Counted from the first letter of the stretch, positions 54,139-63,549 are shown. The stretch is DNA of 64,000 nt from Moorena bouillonii PNG (GCF_001942495.1 NZ_MKZS01000001.1:6676106-6740105); one strand, 5' to 3'. Translations and numbers: made by a program. Notes: generated from the sequence alone by a model not told the origin.

Positions 54139-54640
54139 GCAAGTCACCTGATCTCCCTTGGGAATACTGAATTCTGACCTCAAAGATTGTAAGCATTCAG
54201 CTTATGGGCTATGGGCACGCTACTTGAGCGGCCATTGGGTGCATCTCCTCAAAGCTGACAGGAAAGCCCACCGGACTGTTTACTGCATTGATTAAACACA
54301 ACTTGGAGTTCTTCGTAATCTAAATTAATCATGACTCTTCTGATTGCTGAATAAGAAGAAACACGAGCATGCATGAATTTGAAGTCTACTAATTAATTCG
54401 GGCTCGGTGGCGTTCCACAAATCTACCCAATTGTCGATAACCCCAATAACCACTGATCATCCCCATAATGATAATTAGAAGCACTAGCCATAGAGGATGA
54501 CGAAGACCATGAGGATCAAGGGTGATCAAGTATTTGCAAGAGAAACGTCGATTAAGCTTTTCTCCAGGATTTGGGTATATTATGGGAATTATGCCATTTT
54601 TTCGGGCTATTGCTTCACTATAAACCTTTTTCCTCTATAA

Positions 54641-54736
54641 GCGATGCAGAGGTGCGACCCGTGGCGAATTTAATTCGCCTACGGAAAGCGCACCTCAGCG
54701 GTCTTGGGGGTTCCCCCCATGAGCGACTGCATCAAG
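54641..54736. repeat. Family A repeat interrupted by a family C repeat
   Basis: The outer unit starts gcgatgcag and resumes at gcggtcttgggggttccccc to end gcgactgcatcaag. Between them (54650-54695) lies the family C unit, in the reverse orientation of the copy at 10291-10337. The family A copy must have been there first. The nested unit overlaps the 3' end of the AraC gene. Confidence 0.85.
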
Positions 54737-55606
54737 AATGGAACAGCCCTGCCACTGGCGAGGGGATTGGCCAAAATACCGCCGGAAATCTCGACTAAAC
54801 TGAGATGGGCTAGAGTAACCCACTTGATATGCGGCCTCAGCAACTGTAGAGCCACTCACAATAAGCCTGGATGCATCATTGAGGCGATGAAGCTTAATAA
54901 ACTGAATAGGGGAATAAGTCGTGATTTCCTTGAACTTGCGGTGAAACGCTGCGCGGCTCATGCCTGCTTCCTTGGCCAATTCGTCAATCGAGATAGCTTC
55001 ATGAAGATTGGCTCTGAGGAAGGTCAAGGCCCGCGATATTTTCTGCATTCCTCCACCAAATGCTTGGTAAACCGAGCACCCAGCCTCGCCTCGAAGAACG
55101 GCAAACATCAGTTCTTTAAGCCTACCGTTGCCGAGTATATTGAGGGCAACAGGATCATCTAGCAATTCCAGGATGCCCTGAAGTGCCTTCGTAAATTCGT
55201 TATCCCATTTGGCCACAGTTAGCCCAGGTACTATTTCGGTACTGGAGGTGCTGGAACTGTCTATAGCTGCCATGTCAATAACAGTTTCAAACATTGTAGG
55301 AGTCTCAATGCCCAACCAAAGACCAAGTAGGGGTTTTTCCGGTGATGCCTCGATCACTTCTGCCTCTACAGGAAGAGGCAGCGTACAGCACAAGTATTGG
55401 TTCTTATCATAGATTTGCGTTGTGCCGTTCAAATATGCTCGTTTCCTACCCTGGACAATGGCGCAAATGCCAGGTTCGTATACCCCTGGCAATCGTTCCA
55501 CAAGGTGACTCGTTCGAAACAGTTGTAATCCCTCAATAGGGGTATCGTTTACGCCCTCGGAACTTGCGTGACGATTAATAAGATGGACAATCTTACACAT
55601 ATTCAT
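54695..55606 (-). CDS. AraC family regulator with repeat-derived tail
   Basis: A transcription regulator of the AraC_N/AraC type. The N-terminal domain (about residues 30-150) includes YEPGICAIVQGRKRAYLNG and LPLPVEAEVIEASPEKPLLG. The C-terminal pair of helix-turn-helix motifs has ISIDELAKEAGMSRAAFHRK and STVAEAAYQVGYSSPSQFSR. The frame is open to 55828, but the ATG at 55606 is the best start; ATG at 55600 is also possible. After SPRQWQGCS the last residues (ILDAVAHGGNPQDR) are encoded by the nested repeat at 54641-54736, so the natural C-terminus has been replaced. It is divergent from the alpha/beta hydrolase, its likely target. Confidence 0.9.
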   Translation of the reverse strand: MNMCKIVHLINRHASSEGVNDTPIEGLQLFRTSHLVERLPGVYEPGICAIVQGRKRAYLNGTTQIYDKNQYLCCTLPLPVEAEVIEASPEKPLLGLWLGIETPTMFETVIDMAAIDSSSTSSTEIVPGLTVAKWDNEFTKALQGILELLDDPVALNILGNGRLKELMFAVLRGEAGCSVYQAFGGGMQKISRALTFLRANLHEAISIDELAKEAGMSRAAFHRKFKEITTYSPIQFIKLHRLNDASRLIVSGSTVAEAAYQVGYSSPSQFSRDFRRYFGQSPRQWQGCSILDAVAHGGNPQDR

Positions 55607-55826
55607 GAATCTAGGATGACTTATTTTGACTATATTGATCCTTCTCTGAGATAAATAGGCAAAAAAATGAGAGGAATAGGCTTGTTTTAGAAGATTCCAA
55701 GGGATTAATCTGCAAGTAGACGCAGAGCGCTTGGGGCACATTCTAAGGTCATAAATGCTCTGTGGAGAAGTCCTGAAAATCGTGCTGAAGACTCTGCTAA
55801 CCAAACTATGTAGATAGGAATAAAAC

Positions 55827-56768
55827 ATGTTTAATCTGATCCTTAATCCCGGAAAAAACGAGATTTCCTTTAAAAGCCAGGGATATACTCTAGCTGCTAA
55901 TCTATATGTTCCTAGAGAGTTTGATCCCTCTAACAGCTATCCAGCTGTTATCTATTCGCCTCCCTTCAATCAGGTCAAGGAACAGAGTGGTGCGATCTAT
56001 TGCCACAAGCTGGCCGAGAGGGGCTATGTTGCTTTAGCCTTCGACCACGTTGGCTATGGTGACAGTGAAGGTGAAATTCGCAACTATGAGAACGCCAACA
56101 TTAAGATGGAAAGCATCCGCGATGGGATTAGTTTTCTGGGCACCTTACCCTTTGTTAATCGAGATCGCCTTTTTGGCCTTGGCATGTGCGCCAGTGGTGG
56201 CTATATGGCCCTGGTGGCAACTACGGATAAAAGGCTCAAAGCCATCGCAACCGTCTCTGGCATGATGAGTAATCAAACAAGTTATTTCAAAACGATGGAC
56301 CGTGAAACTGTTTGCGCTGCCATCGCAACAGCAAATGCGGGACGGCAAAAGTTTTATGAAACGGGTAAAGTCGAATACATGGATGGCCTTGGTATGGAAA
56401 GTTTGGATCTCGACTCCCTCGACAAAAAATCAGCTCAGTATGAAGGCTATGAGTTCTACATGACCAAACGGGCTGGAGCTGAAACCTATCCTAACTACTC
56501 TCACAAGTCGCCAACTTTTCTGCTGGAAACACCAATGCTAGCTGATGCTCAGTCCTATGCACCTTATCTTTACACACCCTACATCGGTATCTACGGTGAG
56601 AAGGCATTACAGGATACTGGCTCATTGACAGTAAAATTTTATGAGGCTGCAAGCGAACCGAAAGAGCTGGTTGAGATTTCAGGTGCAAGTCATGTATCGC
56701 TCTATGACATCAATGCAGATGTAGATCGTGCTATCACAGCAATAGATACATTCTTCCAAAAACATTAA
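55827..56768 (+). CDS. Alpha/beta hydrolase (dienelactone hydrolase/YcjY type)
   Basis: A 313-residue cytoplasmic hydrolase. The N-terminal strand region FKSQGYTLAANLYVP and the oxyanion-side YPAVIYSPPFNQVKEQSG lead to GYGDSEGE. The nucleophile elbow reads GLGMCASGGYM (about residues 113-123), with cysteine where most esterases have serine, as in dienelactone hydrolases. The acid is probably in TPYIGIYGEKAL and the base is H292 or nearby in SGASHVSLYD. It starts 220 bp from the divergent AraC gene, which probably controls it. The substrate is unknown. Confidence 0.87.
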   Translation: MFNLILNPGKNEISFKSQGYTLAANLYVPREFDPSNSYPAVIYSPPFNQVKEQSGAIYCHKLAERGYVALAFDHVGYGDSEGEIRNYENANIKMESIRDGISFLGTLPFVNRDRLFGLGMCASGGYMALVATTDKRLKAIATVSGMMSNQTSYFKTMDRETVCAAIATANAGRQKFYETGKVEYMDGLGMESLDLDSLDKKSAQYEGYEFYMTKRAGAETYPNYSHKSPTFLLETPMLADAQSYAPYLYTPYIGIYGEKALQDTGSLTVKFYEAASEPKELVEISGASHVSLYDINADVDRAITAIDTFFQKH

Positions 56769-56797
56769 AAGCTAATTTTGCCTTGAAATTAATACTG

Positions 56798-56899
56798 ATA
56801 CCAAATCCTGTTGAGATAGGTACCTTATTATCAATTAAGACTTATGTAGATCAGTCTTTTCTCAATAAGAAAGGGTTCTCTGTAAGCCGGATTTGGTAT
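56798..56899. repeat. Small inverted-repeat (MITE-like) unit
   Basis: Perfect 11-bp inverted ends ataccaaatcc and ggatttggtat enclose about 80 bp, including ttgagatagg ... tctcaataag. It resembles the unit at 8751-8867. Confidence 0.6.
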
Positions 56900-57006
56900 G
56901 ACATGGCTGAGGGGGTGACATGAGCCATGAAAAGCTTGCTGTATAAGGCTTTGAGGCCAATTAACTAAGGAAAGATACAGTCCCAAATTAACTCTCGATT
57001 CATTGT

Positions 57007-57055
57007 CTTGATGCAGCCGTTCATGGGGGAAACCACCATGAGCGGCTGCATCAAG
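57007..57055. repeat. Palindromic repeat, family A, near-perfect hairpin
   Basis: The arms cttgatgcagccgttcatgg and ccatgagcggctgcatcaag pair with one mismatch around gggaaacca. This is the most symmetrical copy in the window. Confidence 0.9.
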
Positions 57056-57828
57056 AAGCGCTGTAGTCTTTTTCTTTTACTTTCAAACTTTATTCCAAGA
57101 GGTAAAGCATTGGCTAACTTTTCAATGGCTAACTCTTTTGATTGATTGTAGCATAATAACTACAATATTTACTAAAATAGAATTACGATCCTTTAGTTTA
57201 AATTTTAGATGCTTTTGATATAATAAGGGTAACATTTTCAGCAAAAATCCGTATGGGGGCTAGGGCGTGTTTTCAAAGTTTTCCGCAAGATTATGATCCC
57301 CCCCAGCCCCCCTTAAAAAAGGGGGGAGCCATACTCAAAGTCCCCCTTTTTTAAGGGAGATTTAGGGGTATCTCCGAGTTTGAAAACACGCCCTAGTGAC
57401 GAATGGATTACGCTATCAGTTTGTTTATCTGCAGCAGGAAACTTCCCCAACTTATCAGCTGATGCCATTACTGAACTTGATGGAATCTGAAAGTTCTATT
57501 AAATTGCTACAGGTTCTTAAAGCTATCTGTAAACTCTAAAATATGATATCCTAATGTGATATTATCAGCAGGGAAGCTTGTCCTAGTCATTCTTGTTTCC
57601 CGGTCCCAAGGAAAAGTAGATACACCCTGCATTTAGTTAATCTCTCCAATTCTACGATTACAGAAACTGAAGCCTCAAAATCCTGAGTATCCTTTATCAA
57701 GACCAATCATTGTTTGTGACGACGATGGAATCACAATCAAATTTTATTATTTCCCCATTGGTGTAAGCATTCAGCTATTGGTAATATCCAAGACAAAAGC
57801 CGCTTTATTGATATCAACTTTTTAGGTT
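57056..57828. other. Gene-free region with a MITE
   Basis: About 770 bp between the repeat and the PEP-CTERM gene, AT-rich. The only structured part is the MITE at 57260-57396. No gene is supported. Confidence 0.45.
57260..57396. mobile_element. MITE with 18-bp terminal inverted repeats
   Basis: The left end ctagggcgtgttttcaaa and the right end tttgaaaacacgccctag are perfectly inverted. The interior has ccccccttaaaaaagggggg and tccccctttttaaggga runs that also pair. The total is 137 bp with no reading frame, consistent with a non-autonomous element. Confidence 0.85.
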
Positions 57829-58491
57829 TTAGACAATGCGGCGTGTCCCAGCTAGACCTACAGCGAATAAGCCTAATCCCAGTAGAGTGGAGGGTTCCGG
57901 TACACTAACTGGTTTGGGGTCAGAGGGGCGGATAACTTTTATAGGGGATATTGCTGTTAGTTTACTACTGCCTTCACGATTAGACCCTACACTTTGCAGA
58001 CGCACTCCAAACTTTTGCTCCTCAAACATATCGAGCGTTAAGGCTTCTGTAGCGTGAGATAGGGTAAAGCTAGTGGATTGAATATCATCAGTTCCGATAC
58101 CATTGGTGCCAATCTTTAAACCAAAATCGAATGAGCCAGGGTTGCTAGGACCACCACCGTTCAGATTGACACCATTGCCAAGATTGCTAGTATTGGTTAC
58201 CAAACTCCCGGTTACATCATTGCCACTAACACTCAAATCATTTGAGTTCAAATTGAAAGTGTCGTTAATATCGAAGAATACCCCAGTGATGTCGGCCAAG
58301 GTATCAGTCACTTCAAAGTTAAACTTAACATCATTGCCAACTTCCTCTAAAGTAATGTTGACTGTAGCGGGATCACCGGTAAACGGAGAAATATCGAAGT
58401 CAAGAACAGCCGCTTCGGCAGAGATGGCGTTCAATGTAGAAGCAGCGATTGTTACAGTAGCAGCTGCCATTAAAGAGGGCTTGATGTTCAT
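57829..58491 (-). CDS. PEP-CTERM sorted exported protein
   Basis: A secreted or surface protein of 220 residues. It has an N-terminal signal peptide (MNIKPSLMAAATVTIAAS, cleavage near ISAEA about residue 27) and a beta-rich middle with many Asn, Gly and Thr residues (DTLADITGVFFDI, GNGVNLNGGGPSNPG). It ends in the PEP-CTERM signal: VPEPSTLLGLG, a hydrophobic stretch and a basic end (GTRRIV). Such proteins are processed by an exosortase and are linked to extracellular polymer. The adhesion or sheath role is inferred. The exosortase gene is not in this window. Confidence 0.9.
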   Translation of the reverse strand: MNIKPSLMAAATVTIAASTLNAISAEAAVLDFDISPFTGDPATVNITLEEVGNDVKFNFEVTDTLADITGVFFDINDTFNLNSNDLSVSGNDVTGSLVTNTSNLGNGVNLNGGGPSNPGSFDFGLKIGTNGIGTDDIQSTSFTLSHATEALTLDMFEEQKFGVRLQSVGSNREGSSKLTAISPIKVIRPSDPKPVSVPEPSTLLGLGLFAVGLAGTRRIV

Positions 58492-58579
58492 GAGTGGTAA
58501 TCCTTAACTGTTCTTAATTATCAGGATTACAGGCTGATGTTTGCATTCAGGTTAGTTCAATGTATCCGTAGTTGATGAG

Positions 58580-59035
58580 TTACTGTATCACTTCCGCAGA
58601 TAGCCTAGGTCTAATCCCATAATGACGATAATTCCAATAATCCCGCAAAATTTTGTTGTGGTCAAAGCAGAGATTAGATGGCACTTCCCAAGGGTGAAAA
58701 ATGCCCAGATTTTTAGCATCATCAGCGGCTTTGGGTTCACCAGTTGCTGTAGCTAAAAAGACAATACTAATGGTATGCTTACGGGCATCACGATTAGGGT
58801 CAGAATACACCTGGAATTGCTCAATTAGTTCAACCTGTAAGCTGATTTCTTCCTTAGCTTCCCGCACCGCTGCTGTTTCTACGGACTCGCCGTAATCTAC
58901 AAAGCCACCGGGAATTGCCCAGCCTAAAGGGGGATTCTGCCGTTCTATCAAAATAATCGGTCGATGGGGTCGGTCGATTAGTTCAATAATGATATCAACA
59001 GTGGGAGCAGGATTACGGTATTGAGTAGAAGTCAT
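58580..59035 (-). CDS. Nudix hydrolase
   Basis: A small hydrolase (151 residues) for nucleoside diphosphates linked to another group, perhaps ADP-ribose. The Nudix box is complete in its key parts: [20 protein letters not shown] followed by EISL, so G-x5-E-x7-R-E-x2-E-E is present, with I-S in place of the usual glycine-hydrophobic pair at its end. WAIPGG precedes it, and a proline-rich start ([12 protein letters not shown]) fits the ADP-ribose pyrophosphatase type. Substrate cannot be fixed. It is separate from the PEP-CTERM gene by about 90 bp and has its own direction and start. Confidence 0.9.
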   Translation of the reverse strand: MTSTQYRNPAPTVDIIIELIDRPHRPIILIERQNPPLGWAIPGGFVDYGESVETAAVREAKEEISLQVELIEQFQVYSDPNRDARKHTISIVFLATATGEPKAADDAKNLGIFHPWEVPSNLCFDHNKILRDYWNYRHYGIRPRLSAEVIQ

Positions 59036-59378
59036 GGGTTAGATAAAATATGCTTGAGTATTTATCATATAGCAAAGGGAGTAGGGAGTAGGGAGTAGGG
59101 AGTAGGGAAATTCCGATCAAAAATTCTCACAATATTAATTGTGAGAAATGCGATGTGTCCGATTAGCCTGACCCAAAAACTAGAGACTAGACGGAATTTT
59201 CTCTCTCGCCTGAGTTAAAATATTCTTTTATTCAGCATCACCACGATAGACTCAACTTGCCGACGATGCTTTACTGTTAAAGCTTTACAGTCAAAGCTTT
59301 ATCGTCAAATTTCAAATTTTTAGTTACCAGAGGCAGTTGACTTCGGTGCTGTAACTATCCCACTGAGGGGAAGGTGCT
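59036..59378. other. Intergenic region with heptamer repeat
   Basis: Contains gggagta tandems at 59078-59107. The second half has an AT-rich stretch with ttaaagctttacagtcaaagctttatcgtcaaa, a short repeated motif. No gene is seen. Confidence 0.45.
59078..59107. repeat. Heptamer tandem repeat (gggagta)
   Basis: Four copies of gggagta. Confidence 0.9.
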
Positions 59379-60839
59379 ATGTTTACGCTCATCAATGCTT
59401 TATTTGCTTTGATAATGATCGGGATTCTACTCCTGATCGGCAGGTTTCTTAAACAGAAAGTTCGGCTGTTTCAATCCCTTTATCTACCAGAATCGGTTAT
59501 TGCTGGGGGAGTAGCATTGTTACTCGGCCCAGCAGTATTGGGTGCGATCGCATCTACCCTATCAGGTACAGATTCATTACTGGCTGGGGGTCTGTTTCCA
59601 AAAACCATGGGAACAGTTTGGTCTCAGTCTCCTGGTGTCTTTATCAATGTTGTCTTCGCCGCCTTATTTTTAGGTGAAGCGATCCCCAGTCCCATAAAAA
59701 TTTGGCGCAAAGCGGCACCTCAGGTCGCATTCGGTCAAACCCTGGCCTGGGGACAATATGTGATTGGACTGCTGCTAGTTCTGTTAGTGTTGAGTCCGAT
59801 ATTCGGTGTCGATCCCATCGCAGGTGCATTAATCGAAATTGCCTTTGAAGGCGGTCACGGCACCGCTGCTGGCATGACCGATACCTTTAGAAAATTGGGT
59901 TTTAACGACGGTGGTGACTTGGCTCTAGGCTTGGCTACAGTCGGTATTCTCTCAGGGGTGATCGCAGGTACCTGGCTAGCAAGCTGGGGCAGGCGCAAGG
60001 GCTACATCCAGGCCAGCCCTGCGACCAGCGACCTACAACAGTTTCGGGATAAAATTCAAAATACAATTCAACAGACAATTCAAGGAGAACCTACTGAAGT
60101 TAGGTTAGCCAGAGCGAGATTAATGGATGGTTTACTGATCGATCCCCTGTCATTGAACCTTGCTTTTGTAGGAGTTGCGATCGCAATCGGCTGGCTAATC
60201 CTGGCAGTGCTCAAGTTCATTGAGTCAGTGACTTGGGGAGCCGGTGGCTTTCAAGTAATTGAGTATGTGCCTCTGTTTCCCATGGCACTAATTGGTGGTT
60301 TGATTGTCCAAGTAGTAACGGTGCGTCTAGGACTGGGGTCACTAATTATTCGACCCTTGCAGGAGCGCATCTCTGGGGTAGCGTTAGATGTGGTAATTGT
60401 GACCGCATTAGCGTCGATTTCCCTAAGAGTGCTGGGAAACAACCTCCTGCCATTTTTAATTCTTGCGATCGCTGGCATCATCTGGAACATCTGGGCATTT
60501 CTGTTCCTGGCACCCCGTATACTCCCCAGATACTGGTTTGAGCGTGGCATCGGGGACATGGGACAATCCATGGGAGTGACAGCAACTGGTATCTTGTTGA
60601 TCCGGATGGTAGACCCAGATAACCATACCGGTGCTTTTGAGAGTTTCGCCTACAAACAGTTGTTCTTTGAACCGATAGTAGGTGGTGGCTTGTTTACTGC
60701 TGCTGCACCAGCACTGATTGTGCAATTTGGCCCATCGGTAGTGTTACTGCTAACCACAGGATTACTAGCGTTCTGGTTAATGTTTGGTCTGTGGAACTTT
60801 AAGCGGATGAGAAAGACATTCAGGCAAGCTAATCTTTAA
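59379..60839 (+). CDS. Sodium/glutamate symporter-like transporter (GltS family)
   Basis: GltS transports glutamate with sodium. The 486-residue protein has about ten to twelve membrane segments in two inverted halves. The first half has LPESVIAGGVALLLGPAVLG and FEGGHGTAAGMTDTF (about residues 151-165), the selectivity hairpin typical of GltS; the second half has FPMALIGGLIVQVVT and IGDMGQSMGVTATGILLIRM. It is longer than E. coli GltS (about 400) because of extra residues between the halves (RKGYIQASPATSDLQQFRDK region, cytoplasmic). Substrate specificity in cyanobacterial homologues may differ. Confidence 0.87.
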   Translation: MFTLINALFALIMIGILLLIGRFLKQKVRLFQSLYLPESVIAGGVALLLGPAVLGAIASTLSGTDSLLAGGLFPKTMGTVWSQSPGVFINVVFAALFLGEAIPSPIKIWRKAAPQVAFGQTLAWGQYVIGLLLVLLVLSPIFGVDPIAGALIEIAFEGGHGTAAGMTDTFRKLGFNDGGDLALGLATVGILSGVIAGTWLASWGRRKGYIQASPATSDLQQFRDKIQNTIQQTIQGEPTEVRLARARLMDGLLIDPLSLNLAFVGVAIAIGWLILAVLKFIESVTWGAGGFQVIEYVPLFPMALIGGLIVQVVTVRLGLGSLIIRPLQERISGVALDVVIVTALASISLRVLGNNLLPFLILAIAGIIWNIWAFLFLAPRILPRYWFERGIGDMGQSMGVTATGILLIRMVDPDNHTGAFESFAYKQLFFEPIVGGGLFTAAAPALIVQFGPSVVLLLTTGLLAFWLMFGLWNFKRMRKTFRQANL

Positions 60840-60953
60840 AGGGTTAGTCCGTGATCCGGCAAGGGAAGCGTGCTTCTCTTGCGCAACGCTGGGGGAGATT
60901 TGGGCTCTACTATGGTTGGTGTAAACTAAGCTGGTGAAATTTTGTAAGCAGCT

Positions 60954-61490
60954 ATGACCCAGTCGATCCCAAGGATTGCCCTCCGAGAGTTTCTCACTCA
61001 ACCCAATATTGAGGCTTCTCCGGCATGGGAATTAATTGATGGGCGAGCAGTCCAAAAACCAATGCCAACCCTCTTTCACTCGCGCCTACAACGCAATCTG
61101 GTGAATTACATCAATGATCGTACCAATGGATTTGAAGCGGTACAGGAGCTACGCTGCATCATACCTCCCTACTCGCCAGTACCAGATATTGCTATCGTTG
61201 CCTGGGATCATCTTCCTGATCAAGACGGACCCCTTGATGGAGCACCCGATTGGCTGATTGAAATTCGTTCCCCTGACCAAAGCACTTTAAACTTGCAAAA
61301 CAAGATTCTTCATTGCCTCAGCAATGGAACACAATTAGCCTGGTTAATCGATTTTGCTCGTCAGCAGATTTGGGTCTGGCAGGGAGATGACCTACCCATA
61401 GTCTGTTCAGGAGAAGACATTCTGCCAAGCTTAGGCATTCTACCCGAACTTACGGTCAACGGGGTAATGGCTATGACTCGGCGATCATAG
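60954..61490 (+). CDS. Uma2 family (DUF820) putative nuclease
   Basis: A 178-residue Uma2 protein of the shorter type. It contains LREFLTQPNIEASPAWELID, the QELRCIIPPYSPVPDIAIV strand (about residues 62-80) with the acidic residue D76, and WLIEIRSPDQSTLNLQNKI (about 100-118), the PD-(D/E)XK-like active-site strand. LAWLIDFARQQIWVW follows. It is unrelated in detail to the Uma2 at 11901. Its 3' end (61446-61490) and the next 58 bp recur at 63550-63653. Confidence 0.87.
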   Translation: MTQSIPRIALREFLTQPNIEASPAWELIDGRAVQKPMPTLFHSRLQRNLVNYINDRTNGFEAVQELRCIIPPYSPVPDIAIVAWDHLPDQDGPLDGAPDWLIEIRSPDQSTLNLQNKILHCLSNGTQLAWLIDFARQQIWVWQGDDLPIVCSGEDILPSLGILPELTVNGVMAMTRRS

Positions 61491-61548
61491 ATCGTTGCCC
61501 CTTGCTTAATTTTCTGCTATTTGTTGCCCGAGAGTGATGATGTTGGGT
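61446..61548. repeat. Duplicated segment, copy 1
   Basis: From gaacttacggtcaacggggt to gatgatgttgggt this stretch, covering the last codons of the Uma2 gene and the spacer, is almost the same as 63550-63653. Confidence 0.85.
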
Positions 61549-61642
61549 ATTGAGGTTCCTTGCATTAAATGAAACACTGCTTGTATACTTTATTCGTCTA
61601 CAAATCCCTATCTTAGTAGTCATAGATACCAACATTAATTTG

Positions 61643-62377
61643 ATGAAAGAGATTTTTCCAGGAGAAGTTTTTGCAGACACTGCCAACTTCGATAGTGGCA
61701 TTCGCCAGTTAATGCCTCGCTATGAGGAAATTCTGGATGTTTTAGCCCGTTGTACTCCTCCTTCTGCCCAGCGAATTCTGGATCTCGGTTGCGGTACTGG
61801 CGAGACCAGTTTGAAAATCCTTGATCGCTGTCGGAATGCTGAAGTAATTGCGGTAGATTATTCCCCCCGAATGCTAGCTTTTGCCCGTGCAAAAATTGAG
61901 GAGGCTGGATATAGCAATAGATGGAAAGCGTACGAGGGAGATTTTGGTGACTGGGCGAATCATAACTTATCATTACCAGAACAATTTGATGTCTGTATTT
62001 CCTCTTTTGCCATCCATCATCTTAGCGATGAGATGAAGCTGAAGTTATTTCAGCGAATTCGGAAAAGTCTCAACCCAGGGGGCGTGTTTTGGAATGCTGA
62101 CCTGGTTTTGCCAGAATCACCAGCCCTCAAGCAAGTTTACCAGGAAAGGCAAGAGGATTGGGCGCAAAGTCAGAGAACGACCCTAGCAGCAGTTCGCGCT
62201 AAGTTCGGAACGAGTATCTCTGAGGGTTATTCTGGTCCTGATCGCTTTAGCACCACTTATGCCCATTTGCAAATGCTGACAACTGCTGGATTTGCCTCGG
62301 TGGCGGTGCCTTGGAAGTATTATGGTATGGCAGTATTTGGAGGGATAGTGGCAAAAACAAAGGAACCTAGGCAGTAG
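61643..62377 (+). CDS. Class I SAM-dependent methyltransferase
   Basis: Transfers a methyl group from S-adenosylmethionine to an unknown acceptor. The 244-residue protein has motif I ILDLGCGTGETSLK (about residues 43-56), the acidic loop VIAVDYSPRML (about 69-79), motif II in FDVCISSFAIHHL, and NPGGVFWNADLVLPES. The closing AGFASVAVPWKYYGMAVFGG is typical of small-molecule methyltransferases. The frame is open to 61550, but the ATG at 61643 (MKEIFPGEVF) is the likely start. A second, unrelated-looking methyltransferase follows 76 bp later; both could act in a secondary pathway, but no partner genes are seen. Confidence 0.87.
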   Translation: MKEIFPGEVFADTANFDSGIRQLMPRYEEILDVLARCTPPSAQRILDLGCGTGETSLKILDRCRNAEVIAVDYSPRMLAFARAKIEEAGYSNRWKAYEGDFGDWANHNLSLPEQFDVCISSFAIHHLSDEMKLKLFQRIRKSLNPGGVFWNADLVLPESPALKQVYQERQEDWAQSQRTTLAAVRAKFGTSISEGYSGPDRFSTTYAHLQMLTTAGFASVAVPWKYYGMAVFGGIVAKTKEPRQ

Positions 62378-62453
62378 AATCAAGTATCTGGGTCAAATTA
62401 TTGTGATCTTTCCGCTTACCTGACAACAACCAATCATTAATAAGCAACCATTT

Positions 62454-63293
62454 ATGCAAGATTTGTCACAAGACGGAAACTGGTTCAAGCTAGTAGCAGA
62501 TATCAGAACGTCACAACAAAACAAGACCTGGTTTAATTCAGTAGCAGATGCCTACAACAAAACCAGACCAACCTATCCTCAAACGATAGTTGATCGGGCT
62601 GTAGAGTTAGCCCAATTCCCAGATGATGCCACAATTTTGGAAATAGGATGTGGACCTGGAACTGTAACTAAAGCCTTTGGGCAATTAGGCTTTAGAATGG
62701 TCTGTATAGAACCAAGTCAGTCTGCTTGTAAGCTAGCGCGACAAAATTGTGCCCAGTATCCCAATGTAGAGATTAAGAATACTACTTTTGAGGAGTGGGA
62801 GCTAGAGTCCCAGAGATTCGATGCGGTTATAGCAGCAACGGCTTTTCATTGGGTTGCCCCTGGAAGTGGGTATGCCAAAGTTAATGCTGCTTTAAAACAG
62901 AATGGTGTACTCATTATACTGTGGAATACCAGACCCCATCCTCAGCCTGAACTTTACCAAATGTTGGATGAGGTCTATCAGATCCATGCTCCATCTCTGA
63001 GACGATATGCTGAAGATACAAAAACTCAGTTAGAAAAGCTGAACGAATTTGTAGAGAAGGTGATAGACTCCGGTTATTTTTATGACTGTAAATCGGAATA
63101 TGTACTCTGCGAACCTACCTATAGCATCGATGATTATCTGGCCTTGTTGAGTACTTACTCAACCTACATTAACCTAGAGTCGCAGCAGAAGAATTCTTTA
63201 TTTACTGGTTTGAGGGAAACCCTAGAGAAGAACTGCGGCAATAGGATCCAACTTTCATATGTGTCAGCTTTTTGGATTGTCCAAAAAGGGTGA
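62454..63293 (+). CDS. Class I SAM-dependent methyltransferase
   Basis: A 279-residue methyltransferase. Motif I ILEIGCGPGTVTKAF (about residues 62-76), the SAM-ribose acidic position in MVCIEPSQSACKLA, the motif FDAVIAATAFHWV (about 122-134) and NGVLIILWNTRPHP are clear. The N-terminal WFNSVADAYNKTRPTYP is shared with the Methyltransf_11/25 group. The N-terminal 25 residues are polar and may be unstructured. The substrate is unknown. Confidence 0.87.
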   Translation: MQDLSQDGNWFKLVADIRTSQQNKTWFNSVADAYNKTRPTYPQTIVDRAVELAQFPDDATILEIGCGPGTVTKAFGQLGFRMVCIEPSQSACKLARQNCAQYPNVEIKNTTFEEWELESQRFDAVIAATAFHWVAPGSGYAKVNAALKQNGVLIILWNTRPHPQPELYQMLDEVYQIHAPSLRRYAEDTKTQLEKLNEFVEKVIDSGYFYDCKSEYVLCEPTYSIDDYLALLSTYSTYINLESQQKNSLFTGLRETLEKNCGNRIQLSYVSAFWIVQKG

Positions 63294-63313
63294 GCTGAAA
63301 ACTTTCTATCTAA

Positions 63314-63469
63314 GGATGGCTAGTTGTGGTTTATCCTGGGTCAATCAAAACCTTTGAAGACATATCAGAGGGACTACACCCAGAAGTACCTGAACCGCTC
63401 CAGCAAATGATCTGGGTTAGCCTGCGCCTCAAAAAGTGGACTGCTGGAAGTGGAAGTGAACTACAGTAA
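63314..63469 (+). pseudogene. Short gene fragment, possibly Uma2-like
   Basis: An open stretch with no start codon follows an in-frame stop: GWLVVVYPGSIKTFEDISEG then LHPEVPEPLQQMIWVSL. The pattern G-W-L-V-x-x-x-P-x-S-I resembles the end of Uma2 proteins. It ends at a stop at 63467. Since the 3' end of a Uma2 gene is duplicated nearby (63550-63653), this may be a remnant of another Uma2 copy. Confidence 0.35.
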
Positions 63470-63549
63470 TAATATTACAGAAAAAGGACGGGAGTAGGAC
63501 ACGCCCTGGATCTATGGGCGAGGGTCAGGCAACGTCTACAGGGCAGCGC

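Larger units (their letters stand above)
53246..54640. other. Repeat-rich region without ordinary genes
   Basis: About 1.4 kb. Contents: fragments of cagctttcagttatcagctt-type and tgaccactgactactgac-type repeats (53335-53440), family B fragments (gtagcgtggccaaggccaat), the family D unit at 53639-53734, ccctgct heptamers at 53789-53820, and a possible tiny ORF at 54040-54138. A stretch near 54210 (ctatgggcacgctacttgag) is another repeat fragment. Confidence 0.5.

Noticed and set aside
60251-60725. Minus-strand frames within the transporter gene
   Set aside because: They are antisense to membrane segments of the GltS-type transporter and show no family features.
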